DNA from: Auanema rhodensis
Taxonomy: Eukaryota; Nematoda; Chromadorea; Rhabditida; Rhabditidae
DNA length: 64,000 nucleotides
Assembly (NCBI GenBank): GCA_964057225.1
Contig: OZ059894.1
Coordinates: 372,001 to 436,000, forward strand
Direction of reading: 5' to 3'
Shown: piece after piece, positions 13,198 to 28,200 of the stretch
How positions within the stretch are numbered: the first letter of the stretch is position 1
How the letters are laid out: each line of letters opens with the position of its first letter
The notes under the pieces: model-generated
What the model was told of the DNA's origin: nothing
Databases searched by the model: none
Seen by the model: only the letters and a program-made list of their open reading frames with translations
Made by a program: the position numbers and the translations under genes

Positions 13198-16100
13198 CCA
13201 AGTGCACATCACGTGTACATTTAATTAGCATAAATTAAAGTTCACGTAAATTTCAAAGTCATGGTTACCATGCACCAATATAAATAAAAATTTGTTTTTA
13301 GACTAATATGGACATGGGGAATCTAATTTTGAAAACCGCATCTCTTTATCTTTCACGTGAAGCGAGTTACATACCAAGTGCACATCACGTGTACATTCAA
13401 TTAGCATAAATTAAAGTTCACGTAAATTTCAAAATCATGGTTATTATGAATTAATATCAATAAAAATTTGTTTTTGGACTAATATGGACATGGGGATTCT
13501 AATTTTGAAAACCGCATCTCTTTATCTTTCACGTGAAGCGAGTTACATACCAAGTGCACATCACGTGTACATTTAATTAGCATAAATTAAAGTTCACGTA
13601 ATTTTCAAAGACATGGTTACCATGAACCAATATCAATAAAAATTTGTTTTTAGACTAATATGGACATGGGGAATATAATTTTGAAAACCGCATCTCTTTA
13701 TCTTTCACGTGAAGCGAGTTACATACCAAGTGCACATCACGTGTACATTTAATTAGCATAAATTAAAGTTCACGTAAATTTCAAAGTCATGGTTACCATG
13801 CACCAATATCAATAAAAATTTGTTTTTAGACTAATATGGACATGGGGAATCTAATTTTGAAAACCGCATCTCTTTATCTTTCACGTGAAGCGAGTTACAT
13901 ACCAAGTGCACATCACGTGTACATTTAATTAGCATAAATTAAAGTTCACGTAAATTTCAAAGTCATGGTTACCATGAACCAATATCAATAAAATATTGTT
14001 TTTAGACTAATATGGACATGGGGAATCTAATTTCGAAAACCGCATCTCTTTATCTTTCACGTGAAGCGAGTTACATACCAAGTGCACATCACGTGTACAT
14101 TTAATTAGCATAAATTAAAGTTCACGTAAATTTCAAAGTCATGGTTACCATGAACCAATATCAATAAAAATTTGTTTTTAGACTAATATGGACATGGGGA
14201 ATCTAATTTTGAAAACCGCATCTCTTTATCTTTCACGTGAAGCGAGTTACATACCAAGTGCACATCTCGTGTACATTTAATTAGCATAAATTAAAGTTCA
14301 CGTAAATTTCAAAGTCATGGTTACCATGCACCAATATCAATAAAAATTTGTTTTTAGACTAATATGGACATGGGGAATCTAATTTTGAAAACCGCATCTC
14401 TTTATCTTTCACGTGAAGCGAGTTACATACCAAGTGCACATCACGTGTACATTTAATTAGCATAAATTAAAGTTCACGTAATTTTCAAAGACATGGTTAC
14501 CATGAACCAATATCACTAAAAGTTTGTTTTTAGACTAATATGGACATGGGGAATCTAATTTTGAAAACCGCATCTCTTTATCTTTCACGTGAAGCGAGTT
14601 ACATACCAAGTGCACATCACGTGTACATTTAATTAGCATAAATTAAAGTTCACGTAATTTTCAAAGACATGGTTACCATGAACCAATATCAATAAAAATT
14701 TGTTTTTAGACTAATATGGACATGGGGAATCTAATTTTAAAAACCGCATCTCTTTATCTTTCACGTGAAGCGAGTTACATACCAAGTGCACATCACGTGT
14801 ACATTTAATTAGCATAAATTAAAGTTCACGTAATTTTCAAAGACATGGTTACCATGAACCAATATCAATAAAAATTTGTTTTTAGACTAATATGGACATG
14901 GGGGATCTAATTTTGAAAACCGCATCTCTTCATCTTTCACGTGAAGCGAGTTACATACCAAGTGCACATCACGTGTACATTTAATTAGCATAAATTAAAG
15001 TTCACGTAAATTTCAAAGTCATGGTTACCATGAACCAATATCAATAAAAATTTGTTTTTAGACTAATATGGACATGGGGAATCTAGTTTTGAAAACCGCA
15101 TCTCTTTATCTTTCACGTGAAGCGAGTTACATACCAAGTGCACATCATGTGTACATTTAATTAGCATAAATTAAAGTTCACGTAAATTTCAAAGTCATGG
15201 TTACCATGAACCAATATCAATAAAAATTTTTTTTAGACTAATATGGACATGGGGAATCTAATTTTGAAAACCGCATCTCTTTATCTTTCACGTGAAGCGA
15301 GTTACATACCAAGTGCACATCACGTGTACATTTAATTAGCATAAATTAAAGTTCACGTAATTTTCAAAGTCATGGTTACCATGCACCAATATCAATAAAA
15401 ATTTGTTTTTAGACTAATATGGACATGGGGAATCTAATTTTGAAAACCGCATCTCTGTATCTTTCACGTGAAGCGAGTTACATACCAAGTGCACATCACG
15501 TGTACATTTAATTAGCATAAATTAAAGTTCACGTAATTTTCAAAGACATGGTTACCATGAACCAATATCAATAAAAATTTGTTTTTAGACTAATATGGAC
15601 ATGGGGGATCTAATTTTGAAAACCGCATCTCTTCATCTTTCACGTGAAGCGAGTTACATACCAAGTGCACATCACGTGTACATTTAATTAGCATAAATTA
15701 AAGTTCACGTAAATTTCAAAGTCATGGTTACCATGAACCAATATCAATAAAAATTTGTTTTTAGACTAATATGGACATGGGGAATCTAGTTTTGAAAACC
15801 GCATCTCTTTATCTTTCACGTGAAGCGAGTTACATACCAAGTGCACATCACGTGTACATTTAATTAGCATAAATTAAAGTTCACGTAAATTTCAAAGTCA
15901 TGGTTACCATGCACCAATATCAATAAAAATTTGTTTTTAGACTAATATGGACATGGGGAATCTAATTTTGAAAACCGCATCTCTGTATCTTTCACGTGAA
16001 GCGAGTTACATACCAAGTGCACATCACGTGTACATTTAATTAGCATAAATTAAAGTTCACGTAATTTTCAAAGACATGGTTACCATGAACCAATATCAAT

Positions 16101-17182
16101 AAAAATTTGTTTTTAGACTAATATGGACATGGGGGATCTAATTTTGAAAACCGCATCTCTTCATCTTTCACGTGAAGCGAGTTACATACCAAGTGCACAT
16201 CACGTGTACATTTAATTAGCATAAATTAAAGTTCACGTAAATTTCAAAGTCATGGTTACCATGAACCAATATCAATAAAAATTTGTTTTTAGACTAATAT
16301 GGACATGGGGAATCTAGTTTTGAAAACCGCATCTCTTTATCTTTCACGTGAAGCGAGTTACATACCAAGTGCACATCACGTGTACATTTAATTAGCATAA
16401 ATTAAAGTTCACGTAATTTTCAAAGTCATGGTTACCATGAACCAATATCAATAAAAATTTGTTTTTAGACTAACATGGACATGGGGAATCTGATTTTGAA
16501 AACCGCATCTCTTTATCTTTCACGTGAAGCGAGTTACATACCAAGTGCACATCACGTGTACATTTAATTAGCATAAATTAAAGTTCACGTAAATTTCAAA
16601 GTCATGGTTACCATGAACCAATATCAATAAAAATTTGTTTTTAGACTAATATGGACATGGGGAATCTAGTTTTGAAAACCGCATCTCTTTATCTTTCACG
16701 TGAAGCGAGTTACATACCAAGTGCACATCACGTGTACATTTAATTAGCATAAATTAAAGTTCACGTAAATTTCAAAGTCATGGTTACCATGCACCAATAT
16801 CAATAAAAATTTGTTTTTAGACTAATATGGACATGGGGAATCTAATTTTGAAAACCGCATCTCTTTATCTTTCACGTGAAGCGAGTTACATACCAAGTGC
16901 ACATCACGTGTACATTTAATTAGCATAAATTAAAGTTCACGTAAATTTCAAAGTCATGGTTACCATGCACCAATATCAATAAAAATTTGTTTTTAGACTA
17001 ATATGGACATGGGGAATCTAATTTTGAAAACCGCATCTCTTTATCTTTCACGTGAAGCGAGTTACATACCAAGTGCACATCACGTGTACATTTAATTAGC
17101 ATAAATTAAAGTTCACGTAATTTTCAAAGACATGGTTACCATGAACCAATATCAATAAAAATTTGTTTTTAGACTAATATGG
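12597..17182 (+). repeat. About 5-kb higher-order repeat (28/29 monomers), copy 1
   Basis: Aligns with 17524-22285. The offset is 4927 (28 x 176 minus 1) at CCAAATGCA (13022 and 17949) and TATCACTAAA (14511 and 19438). It becomes 5103 (29 x 176 minus 1) at ATCTCTGTAT (15451 and 20554) and TAACATG (16471 and 21574). The step of 176 is an extra monomer with GGGGGATC and CTTCATC in copy 2 near 20.0 kb. Confidence 0.88.
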
Positions 17183-17523
17183 ACATGGGGAATCTAGTTT
17201 TGAAAACCGCATCTCTTTATCTTTCACGTGAAGCGAGTTACATACCAAGTGCACATCACGTGTACATTTAATTAGCATAAATTAAAGTTCACGTAAATTT
17301 CAAAGTCATGGTTACCATGCACCAATATCAATAAAAATTTGTTTTTAGACTAATATGGACATGGGGAATCTAGTTTTGAAAACCGCATCTCTTTATCTTT
17401 CACGTGAAGCGAGTTACATACCAAGTGCACATCACGTGTACATTTAATTAGCATAAATTAAAGTTCACGTAAATTTCAAAGTCATGGTTACCATGCACCA
17501 ATATCAATAAAAATTTGTTTTTA

Positions 17524-20500
17524 GACTAATATGGACATGGGGATTCTAGTTTTGAAAACCGCATCTCTTTATCTTTCACGTGAAGCGAGTTACATACCAA
17601 GTGCACATCACGTGTACATTTAATTAGCATAAATTAAAGTTCACGTAAATTTCAAAGTCATGGTTATCATGAATTAATATCAATAAAAATTTGTTTTTGG
17701 ACTAATATGGACATGGGGATTCTAGTTTTGAAAACCGCATCTCTTTATCTTTCACGTGAAGCGAGTTACATACCAAGTGCACATCACGTGTACATTTAAT
17801 TAGCATAAATTAAAGTTCACGTAAATTTCAAAATCATGGTTATCATGAATTAATATCAATAAAAATTTGTTTTTGGACTAATATGGACATGGGGATTCTA
17901 GTTTTGAAAACCGCATCTCTTTATCTTTCACGTGAAGCGAGTTACATACCAAATGCACATCACGTGTACATTCAATTAGCATAAATTAAAGTTCACGTAA
18001 ATTTCAAAATCATGGTTATCATGAATTAATATCAATAAAAATTTGTTTTTGGACTAATATGGACATGGGGATTCTAGTTTTGAAAACCGCATCTCTTTAT
18101 CTTTCACGTGAAGCGAGTTACATACCAAGTGCACATCACGTGTACATTTAATTAGCATAAATTAAAGTTCACGTAAATTTCAAAGTCATGGTTACCATGC
18201 ACCAATATAAATAAAAATTTGTTTTTAGACTAATATGGACATGGGGAATCTAATTTTGAAAACCGCATCTCTTTATCTTTCACGTGAAGCGAGTTACATA
18301 CCAAGTGCACATCACGTGTACATTCAATTAGCATAAATTAAAGTTCACGTAAATTTCAAAATCATGGTTATTATGAATTAATATCAATAAAAATTTGTTT
18401 TTGGACTAATATGGACATGGGGATTCTAATTTTGAAAACCGCATCTCTTTATCTTTCACGTGAAGCGAGTTACATACCAAGTGCACATCACGTGTACATT
18501 TAATTAGCATAAATTAAAGTTCACGTAATTTTCAAAGACATGGTTACCATGAACCAATATCAATAAAAATTTGTTTTTAGACTAATATGGACATGGGGAA
18601 TATAATTTTGAAAACCGCATCTCTTTATCTTTCACGTGAAGCGAGTTACATACCAAGTGCACATCACGTGTACATTTAATTAGCATAAATTAAAGTTCAC
18701 GTAAATTTCAAAGTCATGGTTACCATGCACCAATATCAATAAAAATTTGTTTTTAGACTAATATGGACATGGGGAATCTAATTTTGAAAACCGCATCTCT
18801 TTATCTTTCACGTGAAGCGAGTTACATACCAAGTGCACATCACGTGTACATTTAATTAGCATAAATTAAAGTTCACGTAAATTTCAAAGTCATGGTTACC
18901 ATGAACCAATATCAATAAAATATTGTTTTTAGACTAATATGGACATGGGGAATCTAATTTCGAAAACCGCATCTCTTTATCTTTCACGTGAAGCGAGTTA
19001 CATACCAAGTGCACATCACGTGTACATTTAATTAGCATAAATTAAAGTTCACGTAAATTTCAAAGTCATGGTTACCATGAACCAATATCAATAAAAATTT
19101 GTTTTTAGACTAATATGGACATGGGGAATCTAATTTTGAAAACCGCATCTCTTTATCTTTCACGTGAAGCGAGTTACATACCAAGTGCACATCTCGTGTA
19201 CATTTAATTAGCATAAATTAAAGTTCACGTAAATTTCAAAGTCATGGTTACCATGCACCAATATCAATAAAAATTTGTTTTTAGACTAATATGGACATGG
19301 GGAATCTAATTTTGAAAACCGCATCTCTTTATCTTTCACGTGAAGCGAGTTACATACCAAGTGCACATCACGTGTACATTTAATTAGCATAAATTAAAGT
19401 TCACGTAATTTTCAAAGACATGGTTACCATGAACCAATATCACTAAAAGTTTGTTTTTAGACTAATATGGACATGGGGAATCTAATTTTGAAAACCGCAT
19501 CTCTTTATCTTTCACGTGAAGCGAGTTACATACCAAGTGCACATCACGTGTACATTTAATTAGCATAAATTAAAGTTCACGTAATTTTCAAAGACATGGT
19601 TACCATGAACCAATATCAATAAAAATTTGTTTTTAGACTAATATGGACATGGGGAATCTAATTTTAAAAACCGCATCTCTTTATCTTTCACGTGAAGCGA
19701 GTTACATACCAAGTGCACATCACGTGTACATTTAATTAGCATAAATTAAAGTTCACGTAATTTTCAAAGACATGGTTACCATGAACCAATATCAATAAAA
19801 ATTTGTTTTTAGACTAATATGGACATGGGGGATCTAATTTTGAAAACCGCATCTCTTCATCTTTCACGTGAAGCGAGTTACATACCAAGTGCACATCACG
19901 TGTACATTTAATTAGCATAAATTAAAGTTCACGTAAATTTCAAAGTCATGGTTACCATGAACCAATATCAATAAAAATTTGTTTTTAGACTAATATGGAC
20001 ATGGGGGATCTAATTTTGAAAACCGCATCTCTTCATCTTTCACGTGAAGCGAGTTACATACCAAGTGCACATCACGTGTACATTTAATTAGCATAAATTA
20101 AAGTTCACGTAAATTTCAAAGTCATGGTTACCATGAACCAATATCAATAAAAATTTGTTTTTAGACTAATATGGACATGGGGAATCTAGTTTTGAAAACC
20201 GCATCTCTTTATCTTTCACGTGAAGCGAGTTACATACCAAGTGCACATCATGTGTACATTTAATTAGCATAAATTAAAGTTCACGTAAATTTCAAAGTCA
20301 TGGTTACCATGAACCAATATCAATAAAAATTTTTTTTAGACTAATATGGACATGGGGAATCTAATTTTGAAAACCGCATCTCTTTATCTTTCACGTGAAG
20401 CGAGTTACATACCAAGTGCACATCACGTGTACATTTAATTAGCATAAATTAAAGTTCACGTAATTTTCAAAGTCATGGTTACCATGCACCAATATCAATA

Positions 20501-22285
20501 AAAATTTGTTTTTAGACTAATATGGACATGGGGAATCTAATTTTGAAAACCGCATCTCTGTATCTTTCACGTGAAGCGAGTTACATACCAAGTGCACATC
20601 ACGTGTACATTTAATTAGCATAAATTAAAGTTCACGTAATTTTCAAAGACATGGTTACCATGAACCAATATCAATAAAAATTTGTTTTTAGACTAATATG
20701 GACATGGGGGATCTAATTTTGAAAACCGCATCTCTTTATCTATCACGTGAAGCGAGTTACATACCAAGTGCACATCACGTGTACATTTAATTAGCATAAA
20801 TTAAAGTTCACGTAAATTTCAAAGTCATGGTTACCATGAACCAATATCAATAAAAATTTGTTTTTAGACTAATATGGACATGGGGAATCTAGTTTTGAAA
20901 ACCGCATCTCTTTATCTTTCACGTGAAGCGAGTTACATACCAAGTGCACATCACGTGTACATTTAATTAGCATAAATTAAAGTTCACGTAAATTTCAAAG
21001 TCATGGTTACCATGCACCAATATCAATAAAAATTTGTTTTTAGACTAATATGGACATGGGGAATCTAATTTTGAAAACCGCATCTCTGTATCTTTCACGT
21101 GAAGCGAGTTACATACCAAGTGCACATCACGTGTACATTTAATTAGCATAAATTAAAGTTCACGTAATTTTCAAAGACATGGTTACCATGAACCAATATC
21201 AATAAAAATTTGTTTTTAGACTAATATGGACATGGGGGATCTAATTTTGAAAACCGCATCTCTTCATCTTTCACGTGAAGCGAGTTACATACCAAGTGCA
21301 CATCACGTGTACATTTAATTAGCATAAATTAAAGTTCACGTAAATTTCAAAGTCATGGTTACCATGAACCAATATCAATAAAAATTTGTTTTTAGACTAA
21401 TATGGACATGGGGAATCTAGTTTTGAAAACCGCATCTCTTTATCTTTCACGTGAAGCGAGTTACATACCAAGTGCACATCACGTGTACATTTAATTAGCA
21501 TAAATTAAAGTTCACGTAATTTTCAAAGTCATGGTTACCATGAACCAATATCAATAAAAATTTGTTTTTAGACTAACATGGACATGGGGAATCTGATTTT
21601 GAAAACCGCATCTCTTTATCTTTCACGTGAAGCGAGTTACATACCAAGTGCACATCACGTGTACATTTAATTAGCATAAATTAAAGTTCACGTAAATTTC
21701 AAAGTCATGGTTACCATGAACCAATATCAATAAAAATTTGTTTTTAGACTAATATGGACATGGGGAATCTAGTTTTGAAAACCGCATCTCTTTATCTTTC
21801 ACGTGAAGCGAGTTACATACCAAGTGCACATCACGTGTACATTTAATTAGCATAAATTAAAGTTCACGTAAATTTCAAAGTCATGGTTACCATGCACCAA
21901 TATCAATAAAAATTTGTTTTTAGACTAATATGGACATGGGGAATCTAATTTTGAAAACCGCATCTCTTTATCTTTCACGTGAAGCGAGTTACATACCAAG
22001 TGCACATCACGTGTACATTTAATTAGCATAAATTAAAGTTCACGTAAATTTCAAAGTCATGGTTACCATGCACCAATATCAATAAAAATTTGTTTTTAGA
22101 CTAATATGGACATGGGGAATCTAATTTTGAAAACCGCATCTCTTTATCTTTCACGTGAAGCGAGTTACATACCAAGTGCACATCACGTGTACATTTAATT
22201 AGCATAAATTAAAGTTCACGTAATTTTCAAAGACATGGTTACCATGAACCAATATCAATAAAAATTTGTTTTTAGACTAATATGG
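17524..22285 (+). repeat. About 5-kb higher-order repeat (28/29 monomers), copy 2
   Basis: The second copy of 12597-17182, one monomer longer. It starts inside a hybrid monomer (start 17421): its first half is the common type (CATGCACCAATATC, TTTTTAGAC) and its second half is type B (GGGGATTCTAG). It overlaps the start of the large block copy 2 at 21116, so the two duplication systems share the TAACATG monomer near 1514, 16471 and 21574. Confidence 0.87.
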
Positions 22286-25200
22286 ATATGGGGAATCTAA
22301 TTTTGAAAACCGCATCTCTTTATCTTTCACGTGAAGCGAGTTACATACCAAGTGCACATCACGTGTACATTTAATTAGCATAAATTAAAGTTCACGTAAT
22401 TTTCAAAGACATGGTTACCATGAACCAATATCAATAAAAATTTGTTTTTAGACTAATATGGACATGGGGAATCTAATTTTGAAAACCGCATCTCTTTATC
22501 TTTCACGTGAAGCGAGTTACATACCAAGTGCACATCACGTGTACATTTAATTAGCATAAATTAAAGTTCACGTAAATTTCAAAGTCATGGTTACCATGAA
22601 CCAATATCAATAAAAATTTGTTTTTAGACTAATATGGACATGGGGAATCTAGTTTTGAAAACCGCATCTCTTTATCTTTCACGTGAAGCGAGTTACATAC
22701 CAAGTGCACATCACGTGTACATTTAATTAGCATAAATTAAAGTTCACGTAAATTTCAAAGTCATGGTTACCATGCACCAATATAAATAAAAATTTGTATT
22801 TAGACTAATATGGACATGGGGAATCTAATTTTGAAAACCGCATCTCTTTATCTTTCACGTGAAGCGAGTTACATACCAAGCGCACATCACGTGTACATTT
22901 AATTAGCATAAATTAAAGTTCACGTAAATTTCAAAGTCATGGTTACCATGAACCAATATCAATAAAAATTTGTTTTTAGACTAATATGGACATGGGGAAT
23001 CTAATTTTGAAAACCGCATCTCTTTATCTATCACGTGAAGCGAGTTACATACCAAGTGCACATCACGTGTACATTTAATTAGCATAAATTAAAGTTCACG
23101 TAAATTTCAAAATCATGGTTATCATGAATTAATATCAATAAAAATTTGTTTTTGGACTAATATGGACATGGGGATTCTAATTTTGAAAACCGCATCTCTT
23201 TATCTATCACGTGAAGCGAGTTACATACCAAGTGCACATCACGTGTACATTTAATTAGCATAAATTAAAGTTCACGTAATTTTCAAAGACATGGTTACCA
23301 TGAACCAATATCAATAAAAATTTGTTTTTAGACTAATATGGACATGGGGAATCTAATTTTGAAAACCGCATCTTTTTATCTTTCACGTGAAGCGAGTTAC
23401 ATACCAAGTGCACATCATGTGTACATTTAATTAGCATAAATTAAAGTTCACGTAAATTTCAAAGTCATGGTTACCATGAACCAATATCAATAAAAATTTT
23501 TTTTAGACTAATATGGACATGGGGAATCTAATTTTGAAAACCGCATCTCTTTATCTTTCACGTGAAGCGAGTTACATACCAAGTGCACATCACGTGTACA
23601 TTTAATTAGCATAAATTAAAGTTCACGTAATTTTCAAAGACATGGTTACCATGAATCAATATCAATAAAAATTTGTTTTTAGACTAATATGGACATGGGG
23701 AATCTAATTTTGAAAACCGCATCTCTTTATCTTTCACGTGAAGCGAGTTACATACCAAGTGCACATCACGTGTACATTTAATTAGCATAAATTAAAGTTC
23801 ACGTAAATTTCAAAGTCATGGTTACCATGAACCAATATCAATAAAAATTTGTTTTTAGACTAATATGGACATGGGAAATCTAGTTTTGAAAACCGCATCT
23901 CTTTATCTTTCACGTGAAGCGAGTTACATACCAAGTGCACATCACGTGTACATTTAATTAGCATAAATTAAAGTTCACGTAAATTTCAAAGTCATGGTTA
24001 CCATGCACCAATATAAATAAAAATTTGTATTTAGACTAATATGGACATGGGGAATCTAATTTTGAAAACCGCATCTCTTTATCTTTCACGTGAAGCGAGT
24101 TACATACCAAGCGCACATCACGTGTACATTTAATTAGCATAAATTAAAGTTCACGTAAATTTCAAAGTCATGGTTACCATGAACCAATATCAATAAAAAT
24201 TTGTTTTTAGACTAATATGGACATGGGGAATCTAATTTTGAAAACCGCATCTCTTTATCTTTCACGTGAAGCGAGTTACATACCAAGTGCACATCACGTG
24301 TACATTTAATTAGCATAAATTAAAGTTCACGTAAATTTCAAAATCATGGTTATCATGAATTAATATCAATAAAAATTTGTTTTTGGACTAATATGGACAT
24401 GGGGATTCTAATTTTGAAAACCGCATCTCTTTATCTATCACGTGAAGCGAGTTACATACCAAGTGCACATCACGTGTACATTTAATTAGCATAAATTAAA
24501 GTTCACGTAAATTTCAAAGTCATGGTTACCATGAACCAATATCAATAAAAATTTGTTTTTAGACTAATATGGACATGGGGAATCTAGTTTTGAAAACCGC
24601 ATCTCTTTATCTTTCACGTGAAGCGAGTTACATACCAAGTGCACATCACGTGTACATTTAATTAGCATAAATTAAAGTTCACGTAAATTTCAAAGTCATG
24701 GTTACCATGAACCAATATCAATAAAAATTTGTTTTTAGACTAATATGGACATGGGGAATCTAGTTTTGAAAACCGCATCTCTTTATCTTTCACGTGAAGC
24801 GAGTTACATACCAATTGCACATCACGTGTACATTTAATTAGCATAAATTAAAGTTCACGTAAATTTCAAAGTCATGGTTACCATGAACCAATATCAATAA
24901 AAATTTGTATTTAGACTAATATGGACATGGGGAATCTAATTTTGAAAACCGCATCTCTTTATCTTTCACGTGAAGCGAGTTACATACCAAGCGCACATCA
25001 CGTGTACATTTAATTAGCATAAATTAAAGTTCACGTAAATTTCAAAGTCATGGTTACCATGAACCAATATCAATAAAAATTTGTTTTTAGACTAATATGG
25101 ACATGGGGAATCTAATTTTGAAAACCGCATCTCTTTATCTATCACTTGAAGCGAGTTACATACCAAGTGCACATCACGTGTACATTTAATTAGCATAAAT

Positions 25201-28200
25201 TAAAGTTCACGTAAATTTCAAAATCATGGTTATCATGAATTAATATCAATAAAAATTTGTTTTTGGACTAATATGGACATGGGGATTCTAATTTTGAAAA
25301 CCGCATCTCTTTATCTATCACGTGAAGCGAGTTACATACCAAGTGCACATCACGTGTACATTTAATTAGCATAAATTAAAGTTCACGTAATTTTCAAAGA
25401 CATGGTTACCATGAACCAATATCAATAAAAATTTGTTTTTAGACTAATATGGACATGGGGAATCTAATTTTGAAAACCGCATCTTTTTATCTTTCACGTG
25501 AAGCGAGTTACATACCAAGTGCACATCATGTGTACATTTAATTAGCATAAATTAAAGTTCACGTAAATTTCAAAGTCATGGTTACCATGAACCAATATCA
25601 ATAAAAATTTTTTTTAGACTAATATGGACATGGGGAATCTAATTTTGAAAACCGCATCTCTTTATCTTTCACGTGAAGCGAGTTACATACCAAGTGCACA
25701 TCACGTGTACATTTAATTAGCATAAATTAAAGTTCACGTAATTTTCAAAGACATGGTTACCATGAATCAATATCAATAAAAATTTGTTTTTAGACTAATA
25801 TGGACATGGGGAATCTAATTTTGAAAACCGCATCTCTTTATCTTTCACGTGAAGCGAGTTACATACCAAGTGCACATCACGTGTACATTTAATTAGCATA
25901 AATTAAAGTTCACGTAAATTTCAAAGTCATGGTTACCATGAACCAATATCAATAAAAATTTGTTTTTAGACTAATATGGACATGGGAAATCTAGTTTTGA
26001 AAACCGCATCTCTTTATCTTTCACGTGAAGCGAGTTACATACCAAGTGCACATCACGTGTACATTTAATTAGCATAAATTAAAGTTCACGTAAATTTCAA
26101 AGTCATGGTTACCATGCACCAATATAAATAAAAATTTGTATTTAGACTAATATGGACATGGGGAATCTAATTTTGAAAACCGCATCTCTTTATCTTTCAC
26201 GTGAAGCGAGTTACATACCAAGCGCACATCACGTGTACATTTAATTAGCATAAATTAAAGTTCACGTAAATTTCAAAGTCATGGTTACCATGAACCAATA
26301 TCAATAAAAATTTGTTTTTAGACTAATATGGACATGGGGAATCTAATTTTGAAAACCGCATCTCTTTATCTTTCACGTGAAGCGAGTTACATACCAAGTG
26401 CACATCACGTGTACATTTAATTAGCATAAATTAAAGTTCACGTAAATTTCAAAATCATGGTTATCATGAATTAATATCAATAAAAATTTGTTTTTGGACT
26501 AATATGGACATGGGGATTCTAATTTTGAAAACCGCATCTCTTTATCTATCACGTGAAGCGAGTTACATACCAAGTGCACATCACGTGTACATTTAATTAG
26601 CATAAATTAAAGTTCACGTAAATTTCAAAGTCATGGTTACCATGAACCAATATCAATAAAAATTTGTTTTTAGACTAATATGGACATGGGGAATCTAATT
26701 TTGAAAACCGCATCTCTTTATCTTTCACGTGAAGCGAGTTACATACCAAATGCACATCACGTGTACATTTAATTAGCATAAATTAAAGTTCACGTTAATT
26801 TCAAAGTCATGGTTACCATGAACCAATATCAATAAAAATTTGTTTTTAGACTAATATGGACATGGGGAATCTAATTTTGAAAACCGCATCTCTTTATCTT
26901 TCACGTGAAGCGAGTTACATACCAAGTGCACATCACGTGTACATTTAATTAGCATAAATTAAAGTTCACGTAAATTTCAAAGTCATGGTTACCATGCACC
27001 AATATCAATAAAATATTGTTTTTAGACTAATATGGACATGGGGAATCTAATTTTGAAAACTGCATCTCTTTATCTTTCACGTGAAGCGAGTTACATACCA
27101 AGTGCACATCACGTGTACATTTTATTAGCATAAATTAAAGTTCACGTTATTTTCAAAGACATGGTTACCATGAACCAATATCAATAAAAATTTGTTTTTA
27201 GACTAATATGGACATGGGGAATCTAATTTTGAAAACCGCATCTCTTCATCTTTCACGTGAAGCGAGTTACATACCAAGTGCACATCACGTGTACATTTAA
27301 TTAGCATAAATTAATGTTCACGTAAATTTCAAAGTCATGGTTACCATGAACCAATATCAATAAAAATTTGTTTTTAGACTAATATGGACATGGGGAATCT
27401 AATTTTGAAAACCGCATCTCTTTATCTTTCACGTGAAGCGAGTTACATACCAAGTGCACATCACGTGTACATTTAATTAGCATAAATTAAAGTTCACGTA
27501 AATTTCAAAGTCATGGTTACCATGAACCAATATCAATAAAAATTTGTTTTTAGACTAATATCGACATGGGGAATCTAATTTTGAAAACCGCATCTCTTTA
27601 TCTTTCACGTGAAACGAGTTACATACCAAGTGCACATCACGTGTACATTTAATTAGCATAAATTAAAGTTCACGTAAATTTCAAAGTCATGGTTACCATG
27701 CACCAATATCAATAAAATATTGTTTTTAGACTAATATGGACATGGGGAATCTAATTTTGAAAACTGCATCTCTTTATCTTTCACGTGAAGCGAGTTACAT
27801 ACCAAGTGCACATCACGTGTACATTTAATTAGCATAAATTAAAGTTCACGTTATTTTCAAAGACATGGTTACCATGAACCAATATCAATAAAAATTTGTT
27901 TTTAGACTAATATGGACATGGGGAATCTAATTTTGAAAACCGCATCTCTTCATCTTTCACGTGAAGCGAGTTACATACCAAGTGCACATCACGTGTACAT
28001 TTAATTAGCATAAATTAAAGTTCACGTAAATTTCAAAGTCATGGTTACCATGAACCAATATCAATAAAAATTTGTTTTTAGACTAATATCGACATGGGGA
28101 ATCTAATTTTGAAAACCGCATCTCTTTATCTTTCACGTGAAACGAGTTACATACCAAGTGCACATCACGTGTACATTTAATTAGCATAAATTAAAGTTCA

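Larger units (their letters stand above)
1056..14826 (+). repeat. 13.8-kb higher-order block, copy 1
   Basis: About 78 monomers recurring nearly identically at 21116-35062. Shared rare markers fix the alignment: GGGGGATC at 1171 and 21231, TAACATG at 1514 and 21574, and TATGGATATG at 2221 and 22281 (offset 20060). Further right CCAAATGCA at 6510 and 26746, TATGGTCATG at 12251 and 32487, and TATCACTAAA at 14511 and 34747 give offset 20236. The change of 176 in offset is one extra monomer in copy 2, near 24.6-24.8 kb. Nested inside are the 11-monomer and 17-monomer tandem repeats and a cluster of divergent monomers. Confidence 0.9.
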